Positions 16,882-28,290 of a DNA stretch of 64,000 nt are shown piece after piece. The DNA comes from a bacterium (GTDB taxonomy: Bacteria > Myxococcota_A > Polyangia > Nannocystales > Nannocystaceae), in assembly GCA_024742475.1 (NCBI GenBank), contig JANSYI010000027.1, positions 62,001 through 126,000 on the forward strand, written 5' to 3'. Positions within the stretch are counted from its first letter, which is position 1. The number at the start of each line of letters is the position of its first letter. A program made the translations under genes and the position numbers. Under the pieces are notes generated by a model. It saw only the letters and a list, made by a program, of their open reading frames with translations, did not search any database and was not told where the DNA came from.

Positions 16882-17361
16882 ATGGATGGTGGTCGGCTGT
16901 CGAACTTGCTCTTCCTCGGAGGTCTTGCAGCGATGGCCATGCCCGGATGCAGCAGCACCGCAGGCCCTGAAGACGGTGGCATGTCGCCCCCCGCGGGCAA
17001 CCCTCTCGAGCAGGACAACGCGCTGACCCACGGGGCCGACGAGCCGGGCGCAGGACCGGGTTCGGGCGCCGGGCCAGCGGTGGACGTGTGCAGCCGCTAC
17101 GTCGACCGTCAGCTCGAGTGCGGAATCGTCGGCGGCTACAACTACTACGGCTACGACTACAGCCCCGAGGACTACGTCGCGATCTGTCGGGCGGCCCTCG
17201 ACGAGCTCGTTTCTTCCCTGGGTCCGGGCTGCGCAGACGCGTTTGCGGACCTTTATGCGTGCATTGCCAGCCAGGACTGCGACTCGTTCGCGTGCTCCAG
17301 CGAGCAAAACGCTGTCGACGTCGCTTGCGGGCTTGACGATCCGGGCACCACTGGCGGCTGA
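16882..17361 (+). CDS. Eight-cysteine lipoprotein, paralogue 1 of 3
   Basis: The precursor has 159 residues. The signal MDGGRLSNLLFLGGLAAMAMPGC has a lipobox Cys23. After a Gly/Pro linker comes a C-terminal domain with eight Cys spaced C-x9-C-x21-C-x14-C-x9-C-x5-C-x4-C-x10-C. The next two genes repeat this pattern with small loop changes and also share the MDG/MDR...NLLFL signal, so the three are tandem duplicates. The second loop here carries an unusual Tyr-rich run (YNYYGYDY). The cysteines probably form four disulfides in the periplasm or on the surface. I recognise no named family. Confidence 0.8.
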   Translation: MDGGRLSNLLFLGGLAAMAMPGCSSTAGPEDGGMSPPAGNPLEQDNALTHGADEPGAGPGSGAGPAVDVCSRYVDRQLECGIVGGYNYYGYDYSPEDYVAICRAALDELVSSLGPGCADAFADLYACIASQDCDSFACSSEQNAVDVACGLDDPGTTGG

Positions 17362-17465
17362 CCCTCCGTGTAGGGGCGTTCGATACACACAGGGAACCTT
17401 TCGCTGCGACCCTTGCACTCCCCCCGTGCGCCGCCCTCGCGGTGCCGTTTGTGGGGAGGCGGGCG

Positions 17466-18083
17466 ATGGACCGAGAGACATTGGGGAACGTCCTGTTCCT
17501 GGGCAGCCTGCTCACCGTGGGCTGTGCCAGTGGCAGCGAGGGCCAAGGGCCACGACCGGGCCCCTTCGTGACCGGAGGCGGCGATGATGGCGGCTCGGGC
17601 GACCCTTGGACCGACCCTCTCGAGACCACGGGTCAGCCGGGGACGTCGGGGTCCGACTCCGACGACGGGTGGCCGAGCGAAGGCGAGACGGGCGTGGTGT
17701 CGGGCTCCACGGGCGACATGCCTCCCGGCCCGGACGGCGACACCGGCATGGGTGGCTCCACAGGCGGCGTTCCCGGTGGCGAGGAGTCGGGCGGCTACGG
17801 CGATGGGACCACCGGATACATGTCCCCGCCGGTTGGCGAGGACCCGTGCCCGGCGCTCGCCCAGCGCTACGCCGACTGCAACCCCGACTACATCTACGAG
17901 TACGAGATCGAGCTGTGTACGCAGGCCCGACAGAGCGCGGCGGACGAGTCGCCCGCATGCGGTGCTGCGCACGCCGAGTATCTCGCGTGTCTGAGCACGC
18001 TCGATTGCGCGTCCCTGCTCGCGCCCGGTGTGCCCTTTGCGTGCGTGCTGCAAGCCGCGGCAATGGACCTCGCCTGCCTCTGA
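17466..18083 (+). CDS. Eight-cysteine lipoprotein, paralogue 2 of 3
   Basis: The precursor has 205 residues. The ATG at 17466 starts MDRETLGNVLFLGSLLTVGC, matching the signals of its neighbours. An upstream in-frame ATG at 17442 would spoil the signal. The linker is long (~21-125) and almost all Gly, Ser, Asp, Thr and Pro. The C-terminal domain has eight Cys spaced C-x9-C-x12-C-x13-C-x9-C-x5-C-x11-C-x10-C. It lies 104 bases after paralogue 1 and 23 bases before paralogue 3. Confidence 0.8.
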   Translation: MDRETLGNVLFLGSLLTVGCASGSEGQGPRPGPFVTGGGDDGGSGDPWTDPLETTGQPGTSGSDSDDGWPSEGETGVVSGSTGDMPPGPDGDTGMGGSTGGVPGGEESGGYGDGTTGYMSPPVGEDPCPALAQRYADCNPDYIYEYEIELCTQARQSAADESPACGAAHAEYLACLSTLDCASLLAPGVPFACVLQAAAMDLACL

Positions 18084-18106
18084 CGCTCTCGGGTAGTCTG
18101 CCCGCG

Positions 18107-18664
18107 ATGGATGGACCCCGACTCGCGAACTTGCTGTTCCTGTCCGGCCTCGTCTCGCTCGGCGCCTGCGACGAAGACGAGGGCATGTCCCCCACGTCCA
18201 GCGCCACGGCGAGCGCGGGAGGGGTGACGGGAGGCGATCCGATGGCGAGCACCTCAGGCGACACGTCTGCGGGAGGAGCCGGCGGTTCGACCTCCGCCAC
18301 CCCGACCGGCGCTTCGACGGGAGACCCATCGAGCGGCGGGCCCTCGGGGAACTTCCCCGTCTGCACCGAGTTCGCCACCCAGTCGCAGGAGTGCGGCGAC
18401 GGTGGCTACGACGCCGCTCTCGAGTACTGCAACGAGCTGCTGGCCTCGCTCAACCAGGCGTACTCGGCCGACTGCGCGCTCGCCTACGAAGAACTCCTCG
18501 CCTGCGCGTCGGGTGTCGATTGTGCGGAGTTCAACGGCGACGAAGTGCCACCCGCCTGCGAGACCCCATCGCAGAACGTTCGCGATGCGTGCGACTTCCT
18601 CGGCGGAGGCTCGTCCTCCGGCGCGGGCACGGGCGGAGACACCGACGCGAGCACCGGCGGCTGA
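18107..18664 (+). CDS. Eight-cysteine lipoprotein, paralogue 3 of 3
   Basis: The precursor has 185 residues with signal MDGPRLANLLFLSGLVSLGAC and lipobox Cys21. A Ser/Thr/Gly linker runs to ~82. The C-terminal domain has Cys spacing C-x9-C-x11-C-x14-C-x9-C-x5-C-x11-C-x10-C, followed by a short Gly/Ser tail. Conserved positions besides Cys include a residue pair before the fifth Cys (LAC/YAC) and the Asp before the sixth. The pentahaem cytochrome gene starts 49 bases downstream on the same strand, so a shared transcript is possible. Confidence 0.8.
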   Translation: MDGPRLANLLFLSGLVSLGACDEDEGMSPTSSATASAGGVTGGDPMASTSGDTSAGGAGGSTSATPTGASTGDPSSGGPSGNFPVCTEFATQSQECGDGGYDAALEYCNELLASLNQAYSADCALAYEELLACASGVDCAEFNGDEVPPACETPSQNVRDACDFLGGGSSSGAGTGGDTDASTGG

Positions 18665-18713
18665 GCGCAGTCTTTGCCGAGAGCGGGACGTTCGGCGCCC
18701 CTACTCTTCTTCG

Positions 18714-19892
18714 GTGCGTCGACGCGGCCTGCTCTCTTGCGTGCTCCTGATCGCTGTGGGCGGCTGTGACAGCGCCCCGAAAGGGAACCCCGAAGGCGCA
18801 CCGCCGCGGCGGCAGCCCGTGAACCCGGACGACCCGGACGCCTGCGCCGAGTGCCACGCGCAGATCGTCGCCGAGTGGAAGGAGAGCATTCATGCGCGCG
18901 CGCACCATGAGCGCGACCCGATCTACGGCGGAGTGCGATCGCTGGTCAGCAAGCGCTTGGGGTCCGAGGCTGCCAAGCAATGCGCGACGTGCCACAACCC
19001 TCGCGACCCGCAGAACCCGGACAGCCCTGCGGGCGCGCTCGGGGTGTCGTGTGCGACCTGCCACATGCTGGACGAGGTTCACGTCGACCGCTCGGGTGCC
19101 GACGCGCTGGCGTTCGCGTCGGTGGTCCGCATGCGCGCGGGGCATGACATGGCCGAAGGGAGCTCGCCCGCCCACGCGACGGGCAAGGCTCCAACGTTCA
19201 TCACGGATCGCAAGACCGTCTGCCTCGCCTGCCACGACGCAGCGTCGAATCCTGGCGGGGTCTCGACGTGCGCGACCGGGGCCGAGTTCGAGCAGCGGGG
19301 CGCAACCGACAAAGGCTGCATCGACTGCCACATGCCACGCATCGCGGGTCCCGGCGGCGAGGTCGGCTCGCGAAGTGAGCACGCCCGCCACGTGTTCCTG
19401 GGGCCGCACCGCGCCTGGACGCACGACGACGTCGCCTTCGTCGCCGACGCGATCGACCTGCAGGGGTCGTTCACGGACGACGGGCTGCAGGTCTCGCTGC
19501 GCAACGAGACGGGCCACGCGTTCCCCACCGGCTTCCCAGGCCGGCTCGCGATGCTGCAGGTCGTGGCCAAGGACGCCTCGGGCAAGGTCGTCTGGCGCAA
19601 CATCACCGACGACCCGATGAAGGACGACCCCGACGCGGTGTTCAACAAGATCTTCGTCGATGACGCCGGCAAGCCGACGATGCCGGTCTTTGGCGTCTCC
19701 GTGTCACGCGACAACCGGCTCTCTCCCGCCGAGACGCGCACGCTGAGCTTCGAGGTCCCCGAGAGCGCCGCCGAAGCGCAGGTCTCCCTCGTGATGCGCC
19801 TGGTTCCGCCTTCGGCCCACCAACCCCTGGGCATCGCGGGCACCCTCGACGCGGAGCCGCGGGTGATGAAGACGCTGAAGGTCGAGCGCTAG
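18714..19892 (+). CDS. Pentahaem c-type cytochrome lipoprotein
   Basis: The precursor has 392 residues and starts with GTG at 18714 (MRRRGLLSCVLLIAVGGC, lipobox Cys18). Five CxxCH haem sites are visible: CAECH, CATCH, CATCH, CLACH and CIDCH. Further His residues are suitable as distal ligands (SIHARAHHERDP, SEHARHVFLGPH). The spacing and the AECHxxxxxEW opening resemble cytochrome c-554/multihaem cytochrome families. The haem part ends near residue 245; a beta-rich C-terminal domain of ~150 residues follows (GLQVSLRNETGHAFPTGFPG). Role inferred: periplasmic or surface electron transfer. It overlaps the convergent RCC1 gene by 4 bases. Confidence 0.88.
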   Translation: MRRRGLLSCVLLIAVGGCDSAPKGNPEGAPPRRQPVNPDDPDACAECHAQIVAEWKESIHARAHHERDPIYGGVRSLVSKRLGSEAAKQCATCHNPRDPQNPDSPAGALGVSCATCHMLDEVHVDRSGADALAFASVVRMRAGHDMAEGSSPAHATGKAPTFITDRKTVCLACHDAASNPGGVSTCATGAEFEQRGATDKGCIDCHMPRIAGPGGEVGSRSEHARHVFLGPHRAWTHDDVAFVADAIDLQGSFTDDGLQVSLRNETGHAFPTGFPGRLAMLQVVAKDASGKVVWRNITDDPMKDDPDAVFNKIFVDDAGKPTMPVFGVSVSRDNRLSPAETRTLSFEVPESAAEAQVSLVMRLVPPSAHQPLGIAGTLDAEPRVMKTLKVER

Positions 19893-21100
19893 ATCCCCAC
19901 GCCGCCGAGGAGCACCATCGTCGGCTGGAGGCGCCGCGCCTGCTCGGAGTGCTGCCCGCCGAGTTGGCCCAAGGCGTTGGTGCCCTGGCAGAGCACCATG
20001 CCGTCGCCACGCCGGGCGCAGACGAAGCCAGTGCCGACCGCGACGCCCTGCGTCTCCGCGTAGCCTGGCAGGAAGCCAGCCGCGCCCTCTGCGACGAATG
20101 ACATGTCCTCCCCGCCGCACCAGAGCCCACCGTCGGCGGTCGCCAGGCAGACGAAGCCAGGCCCCATCGCTGCTTGCGTCGCCGCAGGGACGCGGACGCC
20201 GAGCGCTTGGGCGCCAAACCCCTCGCCCCAACAGAAGAGCTCGCCAGCGTCGGTCACCGCACACGTCGTGTCCTGCTCGGCGTGAAGCGACTGGGCATAG
20301 GGGAGGCTCGCCACCCGGCGGGGTGTTCCGCGGTTGCCGTCGAGCTCCGTGCCGACCGTCGGGTCGCCGAGCTGCCCCATCGTGTTCTGTCCCCAGCACA
20401 TCACCCGGCCCTGTCCCTCGAGGGCGCAGTTGTGTGCAGACCCTGCGACCAGCGCCTTGGGCTGTTGAACGTCCACGAAACCCGCACCGGACTCGTGGCC
20501 GTCTCGCTCCTCGATCCGAGCCCTCGGTCCCAAAGCCTCTCCTGCGTCGCCCCGGCCGAAGCAGAGGATCTGATCCCCCGCGAGCAGGACGCACGCGTGA
20601 AGGTCTCCCACGGCGACCGCCGCTGCCTTGGTGACCCCCTCGATCCGTCCGGGTCCCTCCGCACCCAAGAGGGCGCGCACATGCTCCGAGCACCACAGCG
20701 CCCCCGCCTCGTCGACGACGCACGTCCCGTAGCGGCCAACGGCGACATCCTGGGCGCGGTTCACTCCGGGGAACGTCTGCGGTACGGCGCTGTGGGGTGT
20801 GTCCTCGCAGGTTGCGAGTTGGCCGCTCGCGTTCGACCCCCAGCAACGCACGCGACCGCTCGAGATGCGGGCGCACGCGTGGTCGCCCCGCGCGACGAGC
20901 TGTAGAGCCTCCATGCGATCGGGCTCGCGGGTGGGCGCCCATCCATCGCAGACGGTGCCTGGCTGCTCGGCCAACACGCGTTCGAGCGGGTCCAGAGTCG
21001 AGGCCGTTGCGGCGGCCATCGGGGTCGCCGAACCGGGAGCCGCGGGCGCTTGCCCACACTCGAAGGCCGCAATGAGCATCACTCCGACGGCGAACCGCAT
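19889..21100 (-). CDS. Secreted RCC1-repeat protein
   Basis: The precursor has 403 residues with an N-terminal signal (MRFAVGVMLIAAFECGQAPAAPG). The Cys at 15 sits in a poor lipobox, so either lipoprotein processing or signal peptidase I cleavage is possible. The mature part is a set of about six to seven RCC1-like beta-propeller blades. Each has a Cys pair and a WG/FG turn (ACARISSGRVRCWGSNASG, CALEGQGRVMCWGQNTMG, CAVTDAGELFCWGEG). Such cysteine-paired RCC1 proteins are common among extracytoplasmic myxobacterial proteins and are presumed binding scaffolds. It is convergent with the cytochrome gene and divergent from the kinase at 21241. Confidence 0.85.
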   Translation of the reverse strand: MRFAVGVMLIAAFECGQAPAAPGSATPMAAATASTLDPLERVLAEQPGTVCDGWAPTREPDRMEALQLVARGDHACARISSGRVRCWGSNASGQLATCEDTPHSAVPQTFPGVNRAQDVAVGRYGTCVVDEAGALWCSEHVRALLGAEGPGRIEGVTKAAAVAVGDLHACVLLAGDQILCFGRGDAGEALGPRARIEERDGHESGAGFVDVQQPKALVAGSAHNCALEGQGRVMCWGQNTMGQLGDPTVGTELDGNRGTPRRVASLPYAQSLHAEQDTTCAVTDAGELFCWGEGFGAQALGVRVPAATQAAMGPGFVCLATADGGLWCGGEDMSFVAEGAAGFLPGYAETQGVAVGTGFVCARRGDGMVLCQGTNALGQLGGQHSEQARRLQPTMVLLGGVGI

Positions 21101-21240
21101 GATTGCAGACTAACAGCCGTCGGCGCCCGGCCCAGCCTCTCTCGCCCGCAAAGGTTCCCAACCTCGTACCCTCTCACGCGCACGCCGCATGGGCCGGGGT
21201 GCGGCGGTCTTCCCCGTCCGCGTTGGTAGACTGTGGAGCA

Positions 21241-23988
<2,748 letters not shown>

Positions 23989-23989
23989 C

Positions 23990-24955
23990 TCAGCAGGTCT
24001 CGGGACGCAGCGCGAGCTTCAGCGCCTTGCGCATCTGGTCGGCCGAGGCGAACCGCTGCGCGGGGTCCTTGGCGCAGGCCACCCGCACGAGGGCGTCGAG
24101 TCGCGTACGCACGGTCGCGGACCAGTGCCGGGGCAGCGCTTCGGCGAGGCACGGGAGCTCGCCCTCGCACTGCGCGTCGATCAGCGCTTGCGTGCCGTGC
24201 TCGATGACCGATTCGAGGGGATGCCAGCCGGTGAGCGTCTCGTAGAGGCTCATGCCCGCCGCGTAGATGTCGGCGCGGTGGTCCATGCTCGCGTGCCCGA
24301 GGATCTGCTCGGGCGCGACGTAGCGGGGGTCGCCGCAGATGTCGGTCCGCCCTTCGTCGCGCCGTCGGTCGAGGGCGACGCCAAAGTCGAGGAGCTTGGC
24401 CGAGACCACGTCCCTGCCTCGGCGGCGTGCGACGAAGATGTTGGCCGGCTTGACGTCACGGTGCACGAGGCCCGCGTCGTGGGCATGCTGGAGCGCACCG
24501 AGCACGTGGCTGAAGATGATGCCAACCAACCGGGTGGGCAGACGCAGCCGCTTCGCGCGGGCCCGACGCAGCAGCGTCTCGAGATCGCGACCTTCGAGGA
24601 ACTCCATCGCGAACCAGTCGAGGCCGGTGTCGAGCTGGATGCCGAGATCGTAGACACGTGCGAGGTGTGGATGACACAGCCGGGCGCCGTGGCGGGCTTC
24701 GGCGAGGAAGCGCTGACGCAGCGCAGGTGGGAGCCCCGACTTGAGCACCTTGATCGCGACGTCGCGCTCGAGCATCGGATCGTAGGCGCGGTAGACGGTG
24801 CCCATGCCGCCCTCGCCGAGCTGTTCGACGATGCGGTACTGCTTGCTGTGAAAGAGCGCGGCCGACGGGTCGAGTGTTCCGCCGTAACCCGCGACGTCGG
24901 CCGTCGACGCGAAGGCTTGGGTTACACGAGCGGGGGATGAATGCGCGACCGGCAT
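23990..24955 (-). CDS. Soluble Ser/Thr protein kinase
   Basis: This protein of about 321 residues is essentially a bare Hanks-type kinase domain. It has glycine loop LGEGGMGTVY (46-55), VAIKVLK, HRDVKPAN, DFGVALD and APEQ (the APE-motif variant), and ends soon after subdomain XI. No transmembrane segment or sensor domain is present, so it is predicted cytosolic and may be activated by another kinase. The activation segment is short (DICGDPRYVAPEQ). The ATG at 24953-24955 is chosen; a GTG at 24974-24976 adds seven residues. It is convergent with the larger TPR kinase gene (1-base gap) and divergent from the zinc-ribbon gene. Confidence 0.88.
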   Translation of the reverse strand: MPVAHSSPARVTQAFASTADVAGYGGTLDPSAALFHSKQYRIVEQLGEGGMGTVYRAYDPMLERDVAIKVLKSGLPPALRQRFLAEARHGARLCHPHLARVYDLGIQLDTGLDWFAMEFLEGRDLETLLRRARAKRLRLPTRLVGIIFSHVLGALQHAHDAGLVHRDVKPANIFVARRRGRDVVSAKLLDFGVALDRRRDEGRTDICGDPRYVAPEQILGHASMDHRADIYAAGMSLYETLTGWHPLESVIEHGTQALIDAQCEGELPCLAEALPRHWSATVRTRLDALVRVACAKDPAQRFASADQMRKALKLALRPETC

Positions 24956-25095
24956 GGCCACGACCAACCTGCGCACACTCGTCGCCGCTCCGCCAAAAAA
25001 CCGGTGGACGCTCTAGGTAGGTGCGGGTGGGAGTTCCATTTTGGGGCCAGCATCAGGGGTGAAGAACTGAGCGCGACGGTCGATGAGTTTCGCTG

Positions 25096-25683
25096 GTGCC
25101 CCAGGCGGTTCCAACGACGAAGACTTGCCCGGCCTGCAGCAAGGTCGGCATCGGTGAGCACTCGGCGCTCATCCAGCTCGACCCGCAGCCGGGCCAGCCG
25201 CGGTCGCGAGCCTTGGGCGCGTTCACGCGGTGTTCGAGCTGCGGGGCCACGTTTCGCTTCGCCGGCCCCGACCGGCTCGAGCCCGAGCCGTCCGAGACGG
25301 TCTCGGGGAGGGTCGCGTGGATCATCCCGCCGTGGGCGCCGCGGAACGCTCAGTCCGACTTCGAGCTCTCGTGGGATGCGGCCGAGCGCACGGCCGCAGA
25401 GCAGACCGAGGAAGTCGCCGAACTGGTGAGCACGCTGCGGAGCGCCGGATTGGGGCCTCGCGTGCGCATCGACCTCCGCCGGGGATCGCTCGTGCTGAGC
25501 CGCTCGCGTCGCGCGGAGCTCCGACCCGAGCAGCAGTTCGTCGCCATGGATCCCCAGGCAGATGGCGCGGTGAAGGTCCGGGCCAAGCTCGCGCGCGAGC
25601 TCGGCTTCGGGCCCGTGCCGGCTGCCTACGGTGGCGACCTCAAGCTCGTGGTCGACGCCCTGCTCAGCGCACCGGTCGACTGA
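25096..25683 (+). CDS. Zinc-ribbon protein of unknown function
   Basis: The protein has 195 residues and probably starts with GTG at 25096. A four-cysteine zinc ribbon lies at the N-terminus: CPAC at residues 11-14 and CSSCGATF about 30 residues later. A charged alpha/beta domain without a recognised motif follows; it includes VRIDLRRGSLVLSRSRR and ends KLVVDALLSAPVD. No signal peptide or membrane segment is seen, so it is cytosolic. It lies alone between the kinase gene (divergent) and the NtrC-type regulator gene (convergent, 8-base gap). Confidence 0.6.
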   Translation: MPQAVPTTKTCPACSKVGIGEHSALIQLDPQPGQPRSRALGAFTRCSSCGATFRFAGPDRLEPEPSETVSGRVAWIIPPWAPRNAQSDFELSWDAAERTAAEQTEEVAELVSTLRSAGLGPRVRIDLRRGSLVLSRSRRAELRPEQQFVAMDPQADGAVKVRAKLARELGFGPVPAAYGGDLKLVVDALLSAPVD

Positions 25684-25691
25684 TGGACTAG

Positions 25692-27020
25692 CTAGCAACG
25701 CCGACGCTCGAAGAGCCCGTGCCGCTTGAGCTTGTCGATGAGCGTCACGCGGCTCATCCCCAGCGCTCGTGCGGCCGCCGACTGGTTGCCCCCCTCCGCG
25801 TCCATCGCCCGGGCGAGCAGCTGACGCTCGAACGCGGCGACCTGCTCGTGAAAGGTTTGCGGCGCGCCGGGCTTGTCCTGCTCGAGCGCGTCGACGTCGA
25901 TGGCAGCTTCCCCGTCGCTGAGGGCAAGCAGGCGGGCGATGGCGTTGTCGAGCTCCCGCACGTTGCCCGGCCAGGGACGGGCGCAGAGCGCATCGACGAG
26001 TCGCGGGGTGAGGGAGACTCCCGCGAGGCCGAAGCGCTCGCGGTAGCGAGCCACGAACGTCTCGATGAGCTCGGGGATGTCGCTCGTTCGCTCGCGCAGA
26101 GGCGGGATCTCGATGTCGACGACGGCGACCCGGTAGTAGAGGTCGGCGCGAAACGAGCCTGCGTTCACGGCACGCTCGAGGTCGGCGTTGGTACACGCGA
26201 CCACACGCACGTCGACCTTGCCAACGCTGTTTGCGCCCACGCGTTGCACTTCGCCTTCTTGAAGCGCGCGCAGAAGCTTGGGCTGGATCGACAGCGGCAG
26301 CTCGCCGAGCTCGTCGAGCACGAGCGTGCCGCCATGGGCTCGCGCTAAGTACCCCTCGTGAGCAGTGGCCGCGCCCGTGAACGCGCCCTTGGCGTGTCCG
26401 AACAGCTCGCTCTCTGCGAGGTCGGCGGGGACGGCCGCACAGTTGAAGCGCACCAGGGGCCCACTCGCGCGGGCGCTCTGCGCATGCAGGAACGACGCGG
26501 CGAGCTCCTTGCCCGTGCCCGTTTCTCCGCGAATCAGCACGGGCACGTCGCGGCCGGCGACGCGGGAGAGGGACGTGAGCACCCGAGTGAAAGCGGGGCT
26601 GCTGCCCACGATCGGGTGACCGACGACCCGCTCGGCGGCGAGATGACGAGAGGTGGCGCGGAGCGAAACGACCTCGATGGCTCGGTTGACCACCGCGCGC
26701 AGCTCGGCGATGTCGAACGGCTTGCTGAGGTAGTCGTAGGCGCCTTCGCGCATGGCCGCGACGGCGGTGCGCTCCGAGCCGCGAGCGGTGATCATCACCA
26801 CCGGGAGCCTCGGGTGCTCTGTGTGCACCCGGCGGAGGAACTCGAGACCGTCCATGCCGGGCATCGCGAAGTCGGTGATCACCACGTCGGCGCCGGAGAC
26901 CTTTGTGAGCGCCGCGGCAGCGTCCTCGAACGCCGAGACGACGTGGCCGTCGGAGCCGAGGACCTCTTGGAGGGTGAAGCGTACGGTCGCGTCGTCGTCG
27001 ACCACGAGGATGTGGCTCAT
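25692..27020 (-). CDS. NtrC-type sigma-54-dependent response regulator
   Basis: The protein has 442 residues. The receiver domain (1-~118) has the acidic pocket VVDDD and phospho-acceptor Asp50 in VVITDFAMPGMDG, plus Lys in YLSKPFD. The AAA+ domain (~135-365) has Walker A GETGTGKE, GAFTGA (the sigma-54 contact loop), Walker B VLDELGEL and Arg fingers near FRADLYYR. The C-terminal Fis-type helix-turn-helix (GGNQSAAARALGMSRVTLIDKLKRHG) binds DNA. Its start overlaps the stop of the histidine kinase gene (ATGA), so this is the cognate regulator and its target promoters should be sigma-54 type. Confidence 0.95.
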   Translation of the reverse strand: MSHILVVDDDATVRFTLQEVLGSDGHVVSAFEDAAAALTKVSGADVVITDFAMPGMDGLEFLRRVHTEHPRLPVVMITARGSERTAVAAMREGAYDYLSKPFDIAELRAVVNRAIEVVSLRATSRHLAAERVVGHPIVGSSPAFTRVLTSLSRVAGRDVPVLIRGETGTGKELAASFLHAQSARASGPLVRFNCAAVPADLAESELFGHAKGAFTGAATAHEGYLARAHGGTLVLDELGELPLSIQPKLLRALQEGEVQRVGANSVGKVDVRVVACTNADLERAVNAGSFRADLYYRVAVVDIEIPPLRERTSDIPELIETFVARYRERFGLAGVSLTPRLVDALCARPWPGNVRELDNAIARLLALSDGEAAIDVDALEQDKPGAPQTFHEQVAAFERQLLARAMDAEGGNQSAAARALGMSRVTLIDKLKRHGLFERRRC

Positions 27021-28279
27021 GGGGTGAGTTCTTCTCGAAGGGGGATGGACAGCGTTGCGGTGGCTCCGCGGCCGTCGTTGTTGGTGAGCGTGAGCGTGCC
27101 GCCGTGGTCACGCACCGCGGACGTCGCGACGACGATGCCCAAGCCCGTGCCCTCGGACTTTGTGGTGAAGTAGGGGGTACCGACCTGTTCTTGCGCCGCA
27201 GGGAGCCCCTCCCCCTCGTCGACGACGTGTATGCGCACCTCGTCGTCTCCGCGCTCGAGCTCGACCCGGACGCGCGCCCCCGGTGCGCTCGCCTCGATCG
27301 CATTGGTCAACACGTTGAGCAGGGCTTCGAGCACCCGCCGGCGGTCGGCGAGAACGTTGCCACCGGTCCCAGTGCGGGTCAGCTCGATGTTCGCGACGTC
27401 CGCGGGTGCACAGACCAGCTCCAACGCTTCGTCGACGACCGCGTCGAGATCGAGCATCGAGCGTCGCAGCTCGCCAAGTGGCCGCGCAAAGCCGAGGTAC
27501 TCCTCGACGAGGGCTTCCATGTGCCCGACCGCGGTCAGAAGCACTTCGAAGCGTCGCTTGGACGGCGCACCGACCGCATCGTCCGCGGAGAGCTGCGCCA
27601 GGCCCTTCACCGAGGCGAGCGGGTTCTTGAGCTCGTGGGCCAGCTTCTCTCGGAGTGTCTCTTGCGAGCGGAGGCGGTCCATCGCGCTGAGCAGCGCGTC
27701 GCCTCGGAGTCGAATCAGAGCCTCCCGCGAGCGACCGAGGGCATCGCTGAGCTGCGCCACGCCCACGTAGGCGAGCACGAGCGCCACGATGGAGGTGATC
27801 GCGGTCAGGAACACGTCGTACGGCGCGGGGATGCGAGGCCACGGCCAGCCGTGTGGCAACGCAGCGAGCGAGGCTACCAGCCCAGCGAAGACCGCCGCGA
27901 TCGATGCGCTCCGCCGTTGCCGACCGAACGCCGCAAAGGCGACCACCACCGGCGCGAGGGTGAGCGGCAGGAACGGGCTTCGCACACCGCCGCTGAGCGC
28001 ACATGCCCAGGCGATGCCCACCAGCGTGATGTGCAACGACCACGCGAGCCAGCGCGCGCTGACGCCTCGGCGCCGGCAGACCCACGCCTCGATGCAGAAG
28101 AAAACCAACAGCGACGCCATCCCAGGACCCAAGGTCACGACCTGCGACGTGGGCACGTCTGCGGCGAGCAGGGTCCCCATGCCGAGCACGATCCCCGGCG
28201 CGACGACGAACGGTCGCTTCATCAAGAAAGCCGTTCCGACCGCGCGAAGCTGGGTCGAATCGCCGCCCACCAACCCCAC
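27017..28279 (-). CDS. Membrane sensor histidine kinase, partner of the NtrC-type regulator
   Basis: This protein of about 420 residues has roughly six hydrophobic segments in residues 20-180 (for example VVTLGPGMASLLVFFCIEAW and VFLTAITSIVALVLAYVGVA). They form a membrane sensor with no large periplasmic loop. The dimerisation helix carries His215 in REKLAHELKNPLASVKG. The ATPase domain has an N box with LNVLTNAIEAS, DEGEGLP, FTTKSEGTGLGI and a final G box. The GTG at 28277-28279, preceded by GAGG, is the chosen start; a GTG at 28270 and an ATG at 28222 are alternatives. It sits 11 bases after the sterol-desaturase-like gene and overlaps the regulator gene, forming one operon. Confidence 0.92.
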   Translation of the reverse strand: MGLVGGDSTQLRAVGTAFLMKRPFVVAPGIVLGMGTLLAADVPTSQVVTLGPGMASLLVFFCIEAWVCRRRGVSARWLAWSLHITLVGIAWACALSGGVRSPFLPLTLAPVVVAFAAFGRQRRSASIAAVFAGLVASLAALPHGWPWPRIPAPYDVFLTAITSIVALVLAYVGVAQLSDALGRSREALIRLRGDALLSAMDRLRSQETLREKLAHELKNPLASVKGLAQLSADDAVGAPSKRRFEVLLTAVGHMEALVEEYLGFARPLGELRRSMLDLDAVVDEALELVCAPADVANIELTRTGTGGNVLADRRRVLEALLNVLTNAIEASAPGARVRVELERGDDEVRIHVVDEGEGLPAAQEQVGTPYFTTKSEGTGLGIVVATSAVRDHGGTLTLTNNDGRGATATLSIPLREELTP

Positions 28280-28290
28280 CGTACCAGCCC

